64,000 bases of DNA from Bradyrhizobium roseum (GCF_030413175.1 NZ_CP129212.1:4464001-4528000), one strand, 5' to 3'. Positions 36,914-45,730 are shown, counted from the first letter of the stretch. A program made the numbers and translations. The notes: a model not told the origin generated them from the sequence alone.

Positions 36914-37198
36914 CTAAATGATGATCGAAGCTGCTTTAGCCTTTAGCAACTCTACGGAAAGGTGCACCAACTTCTTTTCTATGCCGTTCAACAGTTTCAG
37001 TGTCTTTTCGCGCACGTCCGGATCTTCTGTACTTATCGCTATCGCAACTACAATTGCGACGTCTCTTTCGAGGGCATTTCTTGCCCGTTTTAACGAAGGA
37101 ACGCTTCCGGCTTCGGTCGCAAGATACTGATGAGGCGCTACTGTTGAGCCAGCGCGCCGCTGATTTTCTAGTTTCCCGAATTGAACTACTTCGCCCAT
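36914..37198 (-). CDS. Small hypothetical protein
   Basis: 94 aa from the ATG at 37198. GEVVQFGKLENQRRAGSTVA then SLKRARNALERDVAIVVAIA and TLKLLNGIEKKLVHLSVELL give a helical, soluble-looking protein. No domain is recognised and no clear ribosome site is seen. The open frame extends to 37348, so the start is uncertain. Codon use is weaker than the neighbours, so it may be an acquired ORF or chance frame. Confidence 0.4.
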   Translation of the reverse strand: MGEVVQFGKLENQRRAGSTVAPHQYLATEAGSVPSLKRARNALERDVAIVVAIAISTEDPDVREKTLKLLNGIEKKLVHLSVELLKAKAASIII

Positions 37199-37384
37199 GA
37201 GAGGGTCTCGAATCCCGTTCTTTGTCTCTTTGTAGGCGGAGTCTAAGCTAAATGTTCTTTCGTTTACCCTAGGCCGAAAGCCGCCGTGGTGCTCCAGATC
37301 TGCCATTGGAAGCGGTGGGCCGACAGGTCTAATGCCGCAGTGGATCACTCGCGTCGGATGTGCCGAACCACGGCGACTTCCGGT

Positions 37385-38685
37385 CTACCCCAGTGAACGG
37401 ATATTCTCAGGATGCGCGGGCATGCGTTGCAGCGGCTTGAGGGAGAATGCATCAAGTTCATTCCGCTCGCCTCGTCTCGTCAGAATCCAAGTTAGCGCAA
37501 ACCAAACCCCGGCTACGATCTGAAGCCCTACGTTGAATGCAAACGCGGCCTGGTAGGCTATCTCAGGATAGTGCCCATTGGTGGATCCCAAAGCTGAAGC
37601 ACTAAGCCCGTCACGTATTGCACGACAAACGCACCACCGATGTGGAAGAGGTTAAGAGCCGCATTCGCCCTACCCGCCAGTTCCTTTGGGAAATACTCGG
37701 CCAGGATAGCGTAACTGAGAACAGTTCCAGCACCGACTGCCGCCACGACGATCCACGGGACATATGACGGGAGCGGCCATCGCATGATCAATGCCAACTG
37801 GGCCCCGATGAACACCGTGGCGACAAGGCCCAACGGGCCCCGCGGCCCGATCCCACGTCGGCGCGCGCGATCGGCCACAACGCCCCACAGAAGCCCGCCC
37901 AAGCTCAAGGCGATTGCCATAACAAGCAAATGCCAGAGTAGTCCCGACCGGTCGACGCGCTCGACATCGCTGAGCCATGGCGCCGCCCACAGTCCTTGCA
38001 ACGCCCATGCCGTCCCGATGCAGGCGGCTGAAACCGGAGCCAGGCGCCAGAAGCGTGGGTCGGCATAAACTGTCCTTAGACTTTTAGGCGTTGGTCCGCC
38101 CGCTACCGACATAAGTGTCGGCACCTCTGGGACAGCAAGATAGATGACAAGAGCGCAACCGGCCGAGACAATCGCGAGCAGCGCAAACAATGCTCGCCAG
38201 CCCATTGAGACCAGCAGAAATTCTGCAGGCAAAGTTGCCGTCAGAGCGCCCAAGCCCCCCAGCATGATCGTCAGGCCGTTGAGCAATGGCACCCGTTCGC
38301 TGGGAAACCAGAGCACGAGGGCTTTCAGTCCGGCCGTCAATGACGCTGCGACACCAAGACCGATCAGCGCTCGACCGCAGAGGAGCAGCCAAAAACTATC
38401 CGAGACGGCGAATAGTGCTGCGCCCAGAGCTGCGGCAACCATCACGACACTTTGGATTGCCCCCGGCCCATAACGGTCCAACAAGATGCCGATCGGAATC
38501 TGGGCTGCCGCGAAGGTCAGGTAGTAAACGGACGTCAGCAGGCCGAGATCGCCAGCGCTGAGGCCAAATTCCGACGTCAAAGAGCCGGCGACCGTCGCAT
38601 TGATCGTCCGGAATAGAAACGAGAGATAGTAAGCGGCAACGAACGGCAGGAACACCCGCAGAATCAGGTGCCAGTTTTCTGTCAA
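37385..38685 (-). pseudogene. MFS transporter, frameshifted near the C-terminus
   Basis: The first 370 codons give a major facilitator permease (AYYLSFLFRTINATVAGSLT, IPIGILLDRYGP, GRALIGLGVAASLTAGLKA) with ten helices. After VTGLVLQLWDP the frame reaches a stop at 37558. The missing last helices continue in another frame down to 37385 (STNGHYPEIAYQAAFAFNVG then VAGVWFALTWILTRRG). One indel near 37590 explains both. The family resembles NNP/ACS-like anion importers, but the substrate is uncertain. It is probably inactive unless the truncated 375-aa form works. Confidence 0.75.
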
Positions 38686-38785
38686 GCCGCCGACACCTCG
38701 GCGTCGGGTCGCAAGGCTGGACAGTCGGGACCGTGGTGGCTGTTCGACCGATTCTTCGTGAGCAATTGTCTCTTTCGCAACAGGT

Positions 38786-39364
38786 CTAGTGCAGAGGCAG
38801 TCCCGCCTTCCCTGGAAAGTTGAACAGGCTGCCGCCCTCCCGGACGGCAGTGGCGTGCTCTACTTCGAGGCTGACCGGGTTTGACGTGCGGAGATCTGCC
38901 TCGTGAACTGGCGAGGAGGTCTTTGCCACTCCCTTACCAAAATCGTCAGCTAGAGTACCTCTCTTGTAGCCGAGCCGATCCACCGTCTCATGCACGAGCG
39001 AAGTCCCCGACTGAACGCGCCGCCAAACCTGTGTCGCAAATTCATCGAACCGCTCCGACCCTAGCGCACACGCGGCCCGCAGTGCTGCTGCCGGTAGCGG
39101 CGGCGTGACCGCAAGCTGGTATCGAGCCTGCAGCGCGACACTCTCGTTGACAACCCTAAGATCCCGATCGAGCTGTTCGAGCTGGCGGCTCATAAGAGAA
39201 AGGCGGCGATCTACCGGGAGATTATCGCTATCCTCGTCCGAACCGAAGAACTGAGCCAGGGCGGCCTCAACGAGCGCCGACTTGCTGGCGCCAGGACGTT
39301 TGGCGGCTGCCGCTAGCCGCGCGGCCATCTGCTCCGAGAGGTAGACGCCAATTCTGGGCTTCAT
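38786..39364 (-). CDS. Ribbon-helix-helix (CopG-like) protein beside the relaxase, paralogue of 27292-27726
   Basis: 192 aa. The RHH region is MKPRIGVYLSEQMAARLAAA then ASKSALVEAALAQFFG. The downstream segment RRLSLMSRQLEQLDRDLRVV leading to YQLAVTPPLP aligns with RRLDRLTRQVERLERHITIS leading to WLTATPPLP in the protein at 27292, so the two are paralogues. The C-terminus is longer, with a relaxase-side extension. It may assist relaxosome formation or regulate transfer. The ATG at 39364 was chosen to begin directly at the RHH strand. Confidence 0.8.
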   Translation of the reverse strand: MKPRIGVYLSEQMAARLAAAAKRPGASKSALVEAALAQFFGSDEDSDNLPVDRRLSLMSRQLEQLDRDLRVVNESVALQARYQLAVTPPLPAAALRAACALGSERFDEFATQVWRRVQSGTSLVHETVDRLGYKRGTLADDFGKGVAKTSSPVHEADLRTSNPVSLEVEHATAVREGGSLFNFPGKAGLPLH

Positions 39365-39578
39365 CGTTGACCCTTTGAAATCCTGATTTCCTGCAGTGCG
39401 CGTCTGAAGCAGCGGCGCGCTGAACAAAAGGGGCTGCTCACGTCCCCGAGCAACTGCTCAATCGCAACCATCGTGCGTTCGGATAGATCGGCGTAGAGGA
39501 AGGCCGATCGAGATTGCATGGCACGTGGCGGCCGGCGCGAGGTGCGACCTGGCGCGGAAGTGCCGGGCAGTCCGCCAA

Positions 39579-41333
39579 TCAGATTCCCAGGCTAATTTTC
39601 CTTCCGAAGCTCCAGGTCACCCCGCCTCCGCGTGCCGCGACGCCGGATACCTGTCGATCGAGATGCTGCTCCAATGCCGGTCGCCAAGGCACGAGCTGGA
39701 ATCCAAGCCCGTCATCGATCATGGCAAACCGGCCAGACGACAGTATTACGCGCTGACGATAGACGCCCGCGATGCGCTCGCCCTCCGACGAAGGAGTATG
39801 CGATAACCCCGTCTCGGCCGAGAGTCTTGCAACCGTCGCATCGAGTTCCCGCCGCCTTAGCGTGTTGAGGAGATCGCGAGCAAAGATGACCCTTGCCCCC
39901 TGTCGCCGCGCAAGGCCCTCGCCTGCGAGATAGTCAACCCGGCGCTCCATGGCTTCGCGCAGTTCGGATCCGAAACCGCCGCTCGCCACGATCGAATCCC
40001 GCGCGAGCAATTGCCGGTCAATCCAGGTCGCTCCCGGCGCCGTGATCTGGGCTTCAACACTAAGATCCGATCGGGTGGCGAGCGAAAGCCGCTCAGCGCC
40101 TCTCGCATCCTCGTAAGACCGCGCCTCCACGATTGCGCCGGGCGCCGCATCGCCGGTCATTTCAATATCGGTGAACCGGATGTGATGCGTTCGTCCATCG
40201 ATCCCCTCGACGATCGCATAGGCCGAGCCTTTCAGTTCGTCATGCAGTCCGCGCTCGACCAGACGCCCTAGCACGGGATCTGTCGGTTCCTCGCCGTGCA
40301 AGGCAAAGCCGGAGACATCCGGCTCGCGGCCACGAGCGCTCATCGCCCGATGCATGGTCTTGATGACATCGCCGCGAATCGACAGGTCACGCAGCCTGTC
40401 CTCAATACCAGGCTTGAGGGTCCAGCGGCCCGGTGCAATCTGTTCTGCAACACCGAGGCGTTCCAGCCTCGCTGCCCGACCGACCATCAGCCGTCGGAGC
40501 CCCAAGTCTTCGCCTGACGCATTTGGCCGAAGGTTCGCCACGCCGGCGCCCTCGTCGGCGGCGACACGCAGCGCCCGATCGAGGCTGGTCCAACGTTCGG
40601 CCTCAACCTCCCTTTCCAGGGCGGATTGGATGTCCCGTTCGCTGCGCGGACCGAGTTCGAGCGTAACCCGCTCGGCAGCGCGATCCCGAAACCCGCGGCT
40701 GATGTAGTCCCGGCTGATGACCAGATCCTGGCCATCCTCCGCGCGGCCGCGGATCAGAACATGAATATGCGGATTGTCGGTATTCCAGTGGTCGACCGCG
40801 ATCCAGTCCAGTTTGGTCCCAAGATCCCGAGCGACGTCGGTCATCAACTCGCGGGTGAACGTGCGGAGGTCGCCGAGCTCGGCGGCATCCTCCGGAGAAA
40901 TGATAAATCGAAAATGATGGCGGTCGTCCTTGCAGCGTTCGGCAAAGGCGCGTTCATCCGCCGCATCTGATTTCGCGTCGATCATCCGGGCGTCCGCACC
41001 GTCGCGTGTCACTCCCTCGCGCTTCAAGTAAGTGATGTGCTTGGACAGTGGTGCCGAGCGAAAGCGGGTGCCGTGGTGACGGACCACGCGCGCCTTCATC
41101 ACCACACGTCGCGAGGTCGAGCGGAGCGACAAGGAGAGCGCGGCACGCCGGCCCCGTCCGAAATGTGACCGGCTCGCTCCACCTTTACCGCGGCCGAAAC
41201 TGTCGCCGACATGCCCAGCCTTCTTGGCCGCTCGCATGACCTGGCCGACAAAGCTCTTCGAACGCGCGGAGCTACGTCCGCGGTCGCGAATGCGGCCAGG
41301 GCGAACACGAAGTTCATCGTCGCGCTGGCTCAT
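39579..41333 (-). CDS. Relaxase, VirD2-like with DUF3363 domain (RlxS-like)
   Basis: 584 aa. A basic, Arg/Ser-rich N-terminus leads to VVRHHGTRFRSAPLSKHITY with candidate catalytic Tyr. DRHHFRFIISPEDAAELGDL and the metal-binding triad motif NPHIHVLIRG near residue 190 follow. The DUF3363 region runs from about residue 250 to the end WSFGRKISLGI. It nicks oriT and leads the strand into the recipient. In the ICEMlSymR7A layout the equivalent rlxS follows rdfS, repA/parA and traF genes, as here. Confidence 0.93.
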   Translation of the reverse strand: MSQRDDELRVRPGRIRDRGRSSARSKSFVGQVMRAAKKAGHVGDSFGRGKGGASRSHFGRGRRAALSLSLRSTSRRVVMKARVVRHHGTRFRSAPLSKHITYLKREGVTRDGADARMIDAKSDAADERAFAERCKDDRHHFRFIISPEDAAELGDLRTFTRELMTDVARDLGTKLDWIAVDHWNTDNPHIHVLIRGRAEDGQDLVISRDYISRGFRDRAAERVTLELGPRSERDIQSALEREVEAERWTSLDRALRVAADEGAGVANLRPNASGEDLGLRRLMVGRAARLERLGVAEQIAPGRWTLKPGIEDRLRDLSIRGDVIKTMHRAMSARGREPDVSGFALHGEEPTDPVLGRLVERGLHDELKGSAYAIVEGIDGRTHHIRFTDIEMTGDAAPGAIVEARSYEDARGAERLSLATRSDLSVEAQITAPGATWIDRQLLARDSIVASGGFGSELREAMERRVDYLAGEGLARRQGARVIFARDLLNTLRRRELDATVARLSAETGLSHTPSSEGERIAGVYRQRVILSSGRFAMIDDGLGFQLVPWRPALEQHLDRQVSGVAARGGGVTWSFGRKISLGI

Positions 41334-42269
41334 GATGGCTTCCCTGCAAACTTGCGCAGGCCGACGGCGCCGGCTGCGTTGATTTCCTTGACGATTTGGA
41401 AGGGAGCGACGGCTAGATCACTTTCGATACTCTTCAAAACCTCAACTCCACCAACCACATGCGCCCGACCGAAGGCGGCGCTTTTCCCTTGCCATCCACA
41501 GTCGCTGGTTCCCAGGGCCCAACTTCCAGGCCAACAGACTCCCGGTACTCGTGGCGATTTGCGACAAAATCCAGTTCGGGTCATGCGGTGGATCCTCCGA
41601 CGGCAACTACCGAACAGCTCGGCTGGTGACCGATTCATTGCGAAGGAGCCGCCGCGACTTGGCAGTTGACGTGCGAAGCCCCCACTGTTTGCGAGCCAGG
41701 CGAGCGTTTGCGATAGCGATCGTTACCCGAAGGGCCGAGACACCCGCAGGGTGGCTCGGTGAGGAGCGAAGCGACGAGTAGAGCGCGGGCCGAAGGCATC
41801 GCCCGTACGCCTCATGACTTGGTGCAGCGCCTCGAATGCAAACCGAATGTCCGTCACGCTGCGCCCGCCCGCTCAACAAACAGCCGCTCGACAGCAGGCA
41901 ACCCCCGCCAAGGAAGTGCACGCCTGCCGTCATCTGCGGCATGTTCACGCTGCTCGTTGTCCAGCAATCGTATGACCGCCGCGACGTAGGCCGTCGTTCC
42001 GCATGGAAGCTGATGGCGGTGCGGTCCGTGCGCGCACGCCAGGCTCGAAGAGCGCGGAACCAGCGATCCGACACACGAATGGCGCGACCGCCAACATAGC
42101 AAGATTCGTCGGATCGAACGAAGCGACACTGCCGAGCCAGCAAGCTCGCAGACACGCGCTTTCCGCTGCAGGCTGTGAGAACGATGCTTCACTGTTGGCC
42201 GGCAAGGAAAGAGTGGAGGCCCTTCGGAGGAGCCGTCATCCGTCGGGTTGTTGAGGAGTTCGTGCATGA
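41334..42269. other. Intergenic region between relaxase and traF, possible oriT
   Basis: About 930 bp without a recognisable protein, though long overlapping frames exist. An imperfect 25-bp inverted repeat spans 41735-41759: CCGAG-A-CACCC, GCA, GGGTG-G-CTCGG. MOBP relaxase genes commonly lie next to oriT, so this is the best candidate region, but no nick motif such as YATCCTG was found close to the repeat. Confidence 0.35.
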
Positions 42270-42779
42270 TCACTCCTCGTTGGTCCACACGGGTACCGCT
42301 CTGCCGATCACTGCGGAGGCAGGAAGTGGCCCGAAGTAGCGGCTGTCCAGCGAGTCGGTTGACTGCCAGTTCATGACAAAGATTTCGCCATCAGCAATGA
42401 CGCGGCATCCGTTCCAGGCCGGAAGCGGACGGCCTCTCCCGTCGCGTTCCTGCGCCTGGCCGACCTCGACGCCGTCGACGGTGATCGTCAGGCGGCTTCG
42501 GCAAACCTTCTGCCCGGGGAGGGCCAGCACGCGCTTCAGCATGGGGACACCGATCGGCAGATAACCATTGAGATCAAGGAATGCAGCAAGGAAATCTGGC
42601 GGCTGAATCGCGACAAGTTCGGTAACGGCCAATGTGGTCATCGGATGAAGGCGGTAAAGACCGGTTGGAACGCTGTTCGATGCATTCCATATGTAGCGTG
42701 GTGGCGCTCTTTCGATCGTTGAAAGCAGAAGAACGGTTACCACAGATGCCGTGAGAACTGTCGCACGCCGGGCGCTCAT
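42270..42779 (-). CDS. traF: TraF, S26-family conjugative transfer signal peptidase
   Basis: 169 aa. A membrane helix (ATVLTASVVTVLLLSTI) precedes the peptidase domain: NASNSVPTGLYRLHPM (catalytic Ser in the NSxPxG pattern), then PIGVPMLKRVLALPGQKVC (catalytic Lys region), and DSLDSRYFGPLPASAVIGRA. TraF processes and cyclises the TrbC pilin in IncP-type systems. It overlaps the DUF2840 stop by 4 nt. Complete. Confidence 0.94.
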   Translation of the reverse strand: MSARRATVLTASVVTVLLLSTIERAPPRYIWNASNSVPTGLYRLHPMTTLAVTELVAIQPPDFLAAFLDLNGYLPIGVPMLKRVLALPGQKVCRSRLTITVDGVEVGQAQERDGRGRPLPAWNGCRVIADGEIFVMNWQSTDSLDSRYFGPLPASAVIGRAVPVWTNEE

Positions 42780-43240
42780 GACATCATCCTGCGCCGATGG
42801 AGCCAGGCCTGGTGCCGGGACCGGGTGTATGTCCGAGGTACTTCGTTGACCGACAACCGGTTATGCGCATGGTGCCAGTAATCGGGCGCGGCGTCGGCAG
42901 GATCGATGCCGAGCGCCTCAACGGCATCGATCAGCTGCATTACGCGCTGGACCCTCGGCCAGCCTGACAGACGCAAAAGGATCTCGCCACCGGGTTTGAC
43001 GTAAGGAACAGTCGAGCAGCGCTGGCCGGGTGCTACCGCCCGCAAGATGTCGATGCGGGAAACGACCGTCCCAAAATCGTTCGACATCCAGCGCACGAAC
43101 GCAAAAATGCTGCCGGGCGCGAATGAAAGGACCCGCCTGCGACGATCGAGGATTCGTTCCTCGGCGATACGACCGAAACGGATGCGATTCTCGATGCGAC
43201 CTTCAAGCCATAGCAGCTCAACCTGCGTGAGATCGCTCAT
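42776..43240 (-). CDS. DUF2840 protein of the ICE core
   Basis: 154 aa. VELLWLEGRIENRIRFGRIA, then RVLSFAPGSIFAFVRWMSND and AVEALGIDPADAAPDYWHHA match DUF2840, a family found almost only in alphaproteobacterial conjugative elements between parA/repA and traF. Function unknown. It overlaps traF and the short upstream ORF by 4 nt each, so it belongs to one long operon with repA. Confidence 0.88.
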   Translation of the reverse strand: MSDLTQVELLWLEGRIENRIRFGRIAEERILDRRRRVLSFAPGSIFAFVRWMSNDFGTVVSRIDILRAVAPGQRCSTVPYVKPGGEILLRLSGWPRVQRVMQLIDAVEALGIDPADAAPDYWHHAHNRLSVNEVPRTYTRSRHQAWLHRRRMMS

Positions 43241-43494
43241 GCGGCTGCTCCATCTGCTCGGGGGTCAAACGCCTTGGTCCGCCCAAGCAGGCGGCGCAGC
43301 GCCCACTTACCAACAGGCTGGAAAACGACCGTCCCCGTTAGAAGGAACCCGAAGGATTCCAGGTTAGTAAAGTTACGGCCGCGACAAGCTACTGAGTACC
43401 AAGACGTTTCATCCGATTTTGGTCCTCGATAGCACGAGGATCGGGTCCTCGATGGCACGTGAATCCCGGTCCCCGATAGCACGAGCTGATTCAC
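43237..43494 (-). pseudogene. ORF across the iterons, where parA is expected
   Basis: An 85-codon frame begins GTGA-overlapped with the repA stop, reads through the three iteron-like repeats, and ends TKAFDPRADGAAA overlapping the DUF2840 ATG. Related elements usually carry a ParA ATPase gene here; no Walker motif exists in this frame. It may be what remains after a parA deletion, preserving only coupling at both ends. That reading is inference. Confidence 0.3.
43421..43484. repeat. Three iteron-like direct repeats just downstream of repA
   Basis: Three 17-bp units on the plus strand: GGTCCTCGATAGCACGA (43421-43437), GGTCCTCGATGGCACGT (43444-43460) and GGTCCCCGATAGCACGA (43468-43484). Starts are 23 and 24 bp apart, about two helical turns, so the units face the same side of DNA. 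Position beside a RepA-type initiator gene suggests an origin of replication or an autoregulatory site. Confidence 0.75.
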
Positions 43495-44393
43495 AGGTTT
43501 TCCCCCGTGCGACAGAAACCACGCTTGCGCAGACGTTCTACAAACGGATCGACGGGAGTCGGCGTAAAGACGAGACGTTCAGCGCCTCGAGGTCCCGGTC
43601 GGATGAAAAGACGGTAGCCAGGCATTGCCTGGCGACGGACTATTTCGCGCAGGTCGTAGGCAAAATGTTTGAGCGGCGAGAGGCTGCCGGACTTGGCGTG
43701 GAGATGAACAAGATCGAAACTCCAGCCGCCTTGCTGATGGCCGCCGTGCTTACGGACGACCCGATAAAGCCAACGCTCAAGTCCACCTGTCAGGTCGAAA
43801 TAGGCCCGGTCGATCGTGAGCACGAGCGCGTCGTCCAATACACCGCCGTAGAACCAGTCTGGCAGGATCAACTCCAGTCCACGCGGGCGGCCGTGCACAT
43901 CCGCGGTCTCCTTCCACTCGTTAATCCAGGAGAACCGGTGCCGCCGGCGCTCCGTCGGTTGCCGGATCGACGTCATCACGCTGGTCGATTGCAGCCGGTC
44001 GAGCGCCGCCTTGAGACGGTCGTAGTCGCGAGCGCTGGTACCGCGGCCGACGAAGGTAAGGATTTCGTAGGGCGTTGTCGCCATCAGGCGGGAGGTCTTC
44101 AACCCGCTGTCTCGCGCTTCAACAATCTGCGAAGCCGCCCAGATCAGCACATCCGCGTCCCAGATCGTCGCCATGCCGTGTTCCGGCACAGCCTCGACGC
44201 GAATGGCGATCTTGCCAGCGCGGAAGTCGATCGGAACGACGCGCCTGGACTTGGCCAGGGAGAAGAACGGATATGCCATTAGGTCCTGCGCGTCGCGTGC
44301 CGCGAGGTCGCCCGGAAGCGCTCGGAACAGGTCGAGCTGTTCGCGCTCTAAGATACCTCGGCGCCAGGCCGGCCGATCATGTTCCCTGGCCAT
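43491..44393 (-). CDS. repA: RepA-like replication initiator (RPA family)
   Basis: 300 aa. RDAQDLMAYPFFSLAKSRRV near residue 35 and the central LIWAASQIVEARDSGLKTSR are typical of the RPA replication initiator family (PF10134), with RRRHRFSWINEWKE and a C-terminal FAYDLREIVRRQAMPGYRLF. Such proteins support plasmid-like replication of excised ICEs in alphaproteobacteria. The iteron-like repeats begin 7 nt beyond its stop. It overlaps the upstream HTH gene in an ATGA junction. Confidence 0.9.
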   Translation of the reverse strand: MAREHDRPAWRRGILEREQLDLFRALPGDLAARDAQDLMAYPFFSLAKSRRVVPIDFRAGKIAIRVEAVPEHGMATIWDADVLIWAASQIVEARDSGLKTSRLMATTPYEILTFVGRGTSARDYDRLKAALDRLQSTSVMTSIRQPTERRRHRFSWINEWKETADVHGRPRGLELILPDWFYGGVLDDALVLTIDRAYFDLTGGLERWLYRVVRKHGGHQQGGWSFDLVHLHAKSGSLSPLKHFAYDLREIVRRQAMPGYRLFIRPGPRGAERLVFTPTPVDPFVERLRKRGFCRTGENL

Positions 44394-44674
44394 CAGCGTC
44401 GCGCCTTGCCCGCGTAGGGAATGGGGCTCGCATGCCGCCTGGCGGGTAGCACCGTGCCGGCGCCTGGATCAGAGGTGGAGGTTTTGGCGCCCCGATCTGC
44501 CCAGGCCCTCAGATCCTCCAGCGCATAGACCACGCGCCCACCAAGTTTTCGGTAGGCAGGGCCGGTGCCGTAGGTTCGGTGCTTTTCAAGCGTGCGACCG
44601 GAAAGCGAGAGGAACCGCGCAGCCTCGGGCGTGCGCAGATAGCGCGGCGGCAAGCCGGCGTTCGGATCGGGCAT
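44393..44674 (-). CDS. Excisionase-like helix-turn-helix protein (RdfS-like)
   Basis: 93 aa. PRYLRTPEAARFLSLSGRTL then EKHRTYGTGPAYRKLGGRVV and YALEDLRAWADRG form a MerR/Xis-type winged helix (HTH_17). This family includes recombination directionality factors; in ICEMlSymR7A RdfS sits at the head of a similar operon and drives excision. The ATG at 44674 starts 133 nt after the DUF2285 gene. An assignment as RdfS is inference from domain and order. The tail is basic. Confidence 0.82.
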   Translation of the reverse strand: MPDPNAGLPPRYLRTPEAARFLSLSGRTLEKHRTYGTGPAYRKLGGRVVYALEDLRAWADRGAKTSTSDPGAGTVLPARRHASPIPYAGKARR

Positions 44675-44807
44675 TTGAGAGGCTCCATGATCTTCTGGAG
44701 CGCCGGCGAGGTTGGCGGCGCGTCGAAGGTCAGGGTGGCGCAGTGAGGGCGCGAAGGGGGATGCCGATGATCGGGAGGTCCGTTTTCGGCACCCCTTGAA
44801 TGATCGG

Positions 44808-45396
44808 CTATTGCTTGGGGCGCGACCGCCGAAGCAATGCCCGATAGCTGCCACGCATCAGCGCCAGCCCGCTCTGGACCAGGCGGATCGTGCGGTTACG
44901 CAGGTCATGGGTTTTCCAGGCATGATCCGGAATGCGGCTTTTGCCAAACAAGGCTTCTGCGATGGCGCGATAGCTGTTTCCTTCGGCTTGGCCATCGAGG
45001 GCGCGGATGGCAAGCGTTATCCGCTGGCGTCTTTGCGCAGACAGCGCAGGAAGTGGCGGTCCCGGCCGCCGTCCGCCAAGAGCCGACCACAGCCGATGCG
45101 CGGCGCGCGAGCGAACGTCGAACTCGGCGTCGAGCGGCAGTTCGAGGATCAGCAATGAGGCCTCAGTTGGGGGCTCCCTCAGCCAGAGCCGATGCGTCGT
45201 CCCGCCTAACCGGACAACGGCATGCCATCCATCTGACGCACGCCGAAGCTCGGCGCCGGTCAGTTTGGTCAGGTCAAAATCGTACCGACAAGCATCAATC
45301 GACGAACGAACACCCGCCGGCAGCACGGTCGGCAGAACCTCGGGCGCCCAGAAGATGGCCTGCGTATCGAAGGAATGGCGGGGGTCAGCTGCGAAA
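44808..45396 (-). CDS. DUF2285-domain part of an FseA-like activator, reached by +1 frameshift
   Basis: The frame reads FAADPRHSFDTQAIFWAPEV, LPTVLPAGVRSSIDACRYDF, then the DUF2285 DNA-binding part (LSAQRRQRITLAIRALDGQA and RIPDHAWKTHDLRNRTIRLV). An internal GTG at 45326 could give a shorter 172-aa product. Upstream sequence joins smoothly to the DUF6499 ORF only if one nucleotide is skipped. In ICEMlSymR7A msi172 and msi171 are fused in exactly this way into FseA, the activator of rdfS. The downstream neighbour here is an RdfS-like gene, which agrees. Confidence 0.82.
45385..45396 (-). promoter_or_regulatory. Candidate programmed +1 frameshift site
   Basis: On the minus strand the end of the DUF6499 ORF reads TCT TTT CGC AGC TGA. 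If the Phe tRNA on TTT slips forward one base to TTC, translation continues TTC GCA GCT GAC (F-A-A-D-P) into DUF2285, giving RWGLSFAADP, a natural family sequence. The zero-frame stop TGA lies three codons on. Confidence 0.6.
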
Positions 45397-45582
45397 AGAA
45401 AGCCCCCATCGCTCTCGGAATTTTTCCTCGCTCAGCGCAGCCTGCGACCCGCCACGCTGTAGCGAGCGGTAATCTTCACGATAGTCGAGATTGCGACGAA
45501 GACACTCCCAGGCGAAGTCAGTTGCTTCGGCACTCTGCAGGCTTGCATAGGCATTCGGCGATCTCCAATCGAATTCCGACAT
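45385..45582 (-). CDS. DUF6499 regulator N-terminal domain (Msi172-like)
   Basis: 65 aa. MSEFDWRSPNAYASLQSAEA then FAWECLRRNLDYREDYRSLQ is the DUF6499 signature; EKFRERWGLSFRS ends the zero frame. It ends within the overlap with the +1-frame DUF2285 ORF. In the ICEMlSymR7A model this domain alone is inactive and the fused product activates excision. The ATG at 45582 was chosen over an upstream frame start at 45693 because family members begin at MSEFDWR. Preceded by a 148-bp gap after the QseM-like gene. Confidence 0.82.
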   Translation of the reverse strand: MSEFDWRSPNAYASLQSAEATDFAWECLRRNLDYREDYRSLQRGGSQAALSEEKFRERWGLSFRS

Positions 45583-45730
45583 CGTACTACTTTCCCCATG
45601 CTTAAAAGGACAGGGAATTGCAGCACGAAAATGGGGACCCTTTATGGTTGCACGATACGCTGTCGCTATTGCGTCATTCAGCTTTGCAATCAAGGGACAA
45701 ACAAGAAGTCATCTTTCTGTCAAATGGAAT

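Noticed and set aside
30816-37392. Exact 17-bp match ACTTCCGGTCTACCCCA at 30816 and 37376
   Set aside because: Short enough to arise by chance at this window size; flanks differ and no element boundary coincides.
41607-42288. Minus-strand ORFs of 144 and 182 codons between relaxase and traF
   Set aside because: They overlap each other in different frames, have mixed Cys/Arg/Ser-rich translations and match no family I know. A coupled start (MHELLNN) at 42267 is suggestive but not enough.
43421-43484. Three direct repeats as a short CRISPR array
   Set aside because: Units are 17 bp with 6-7 bp between them, no cas gene is near, and they abut repA. Iteron spacing fits better.
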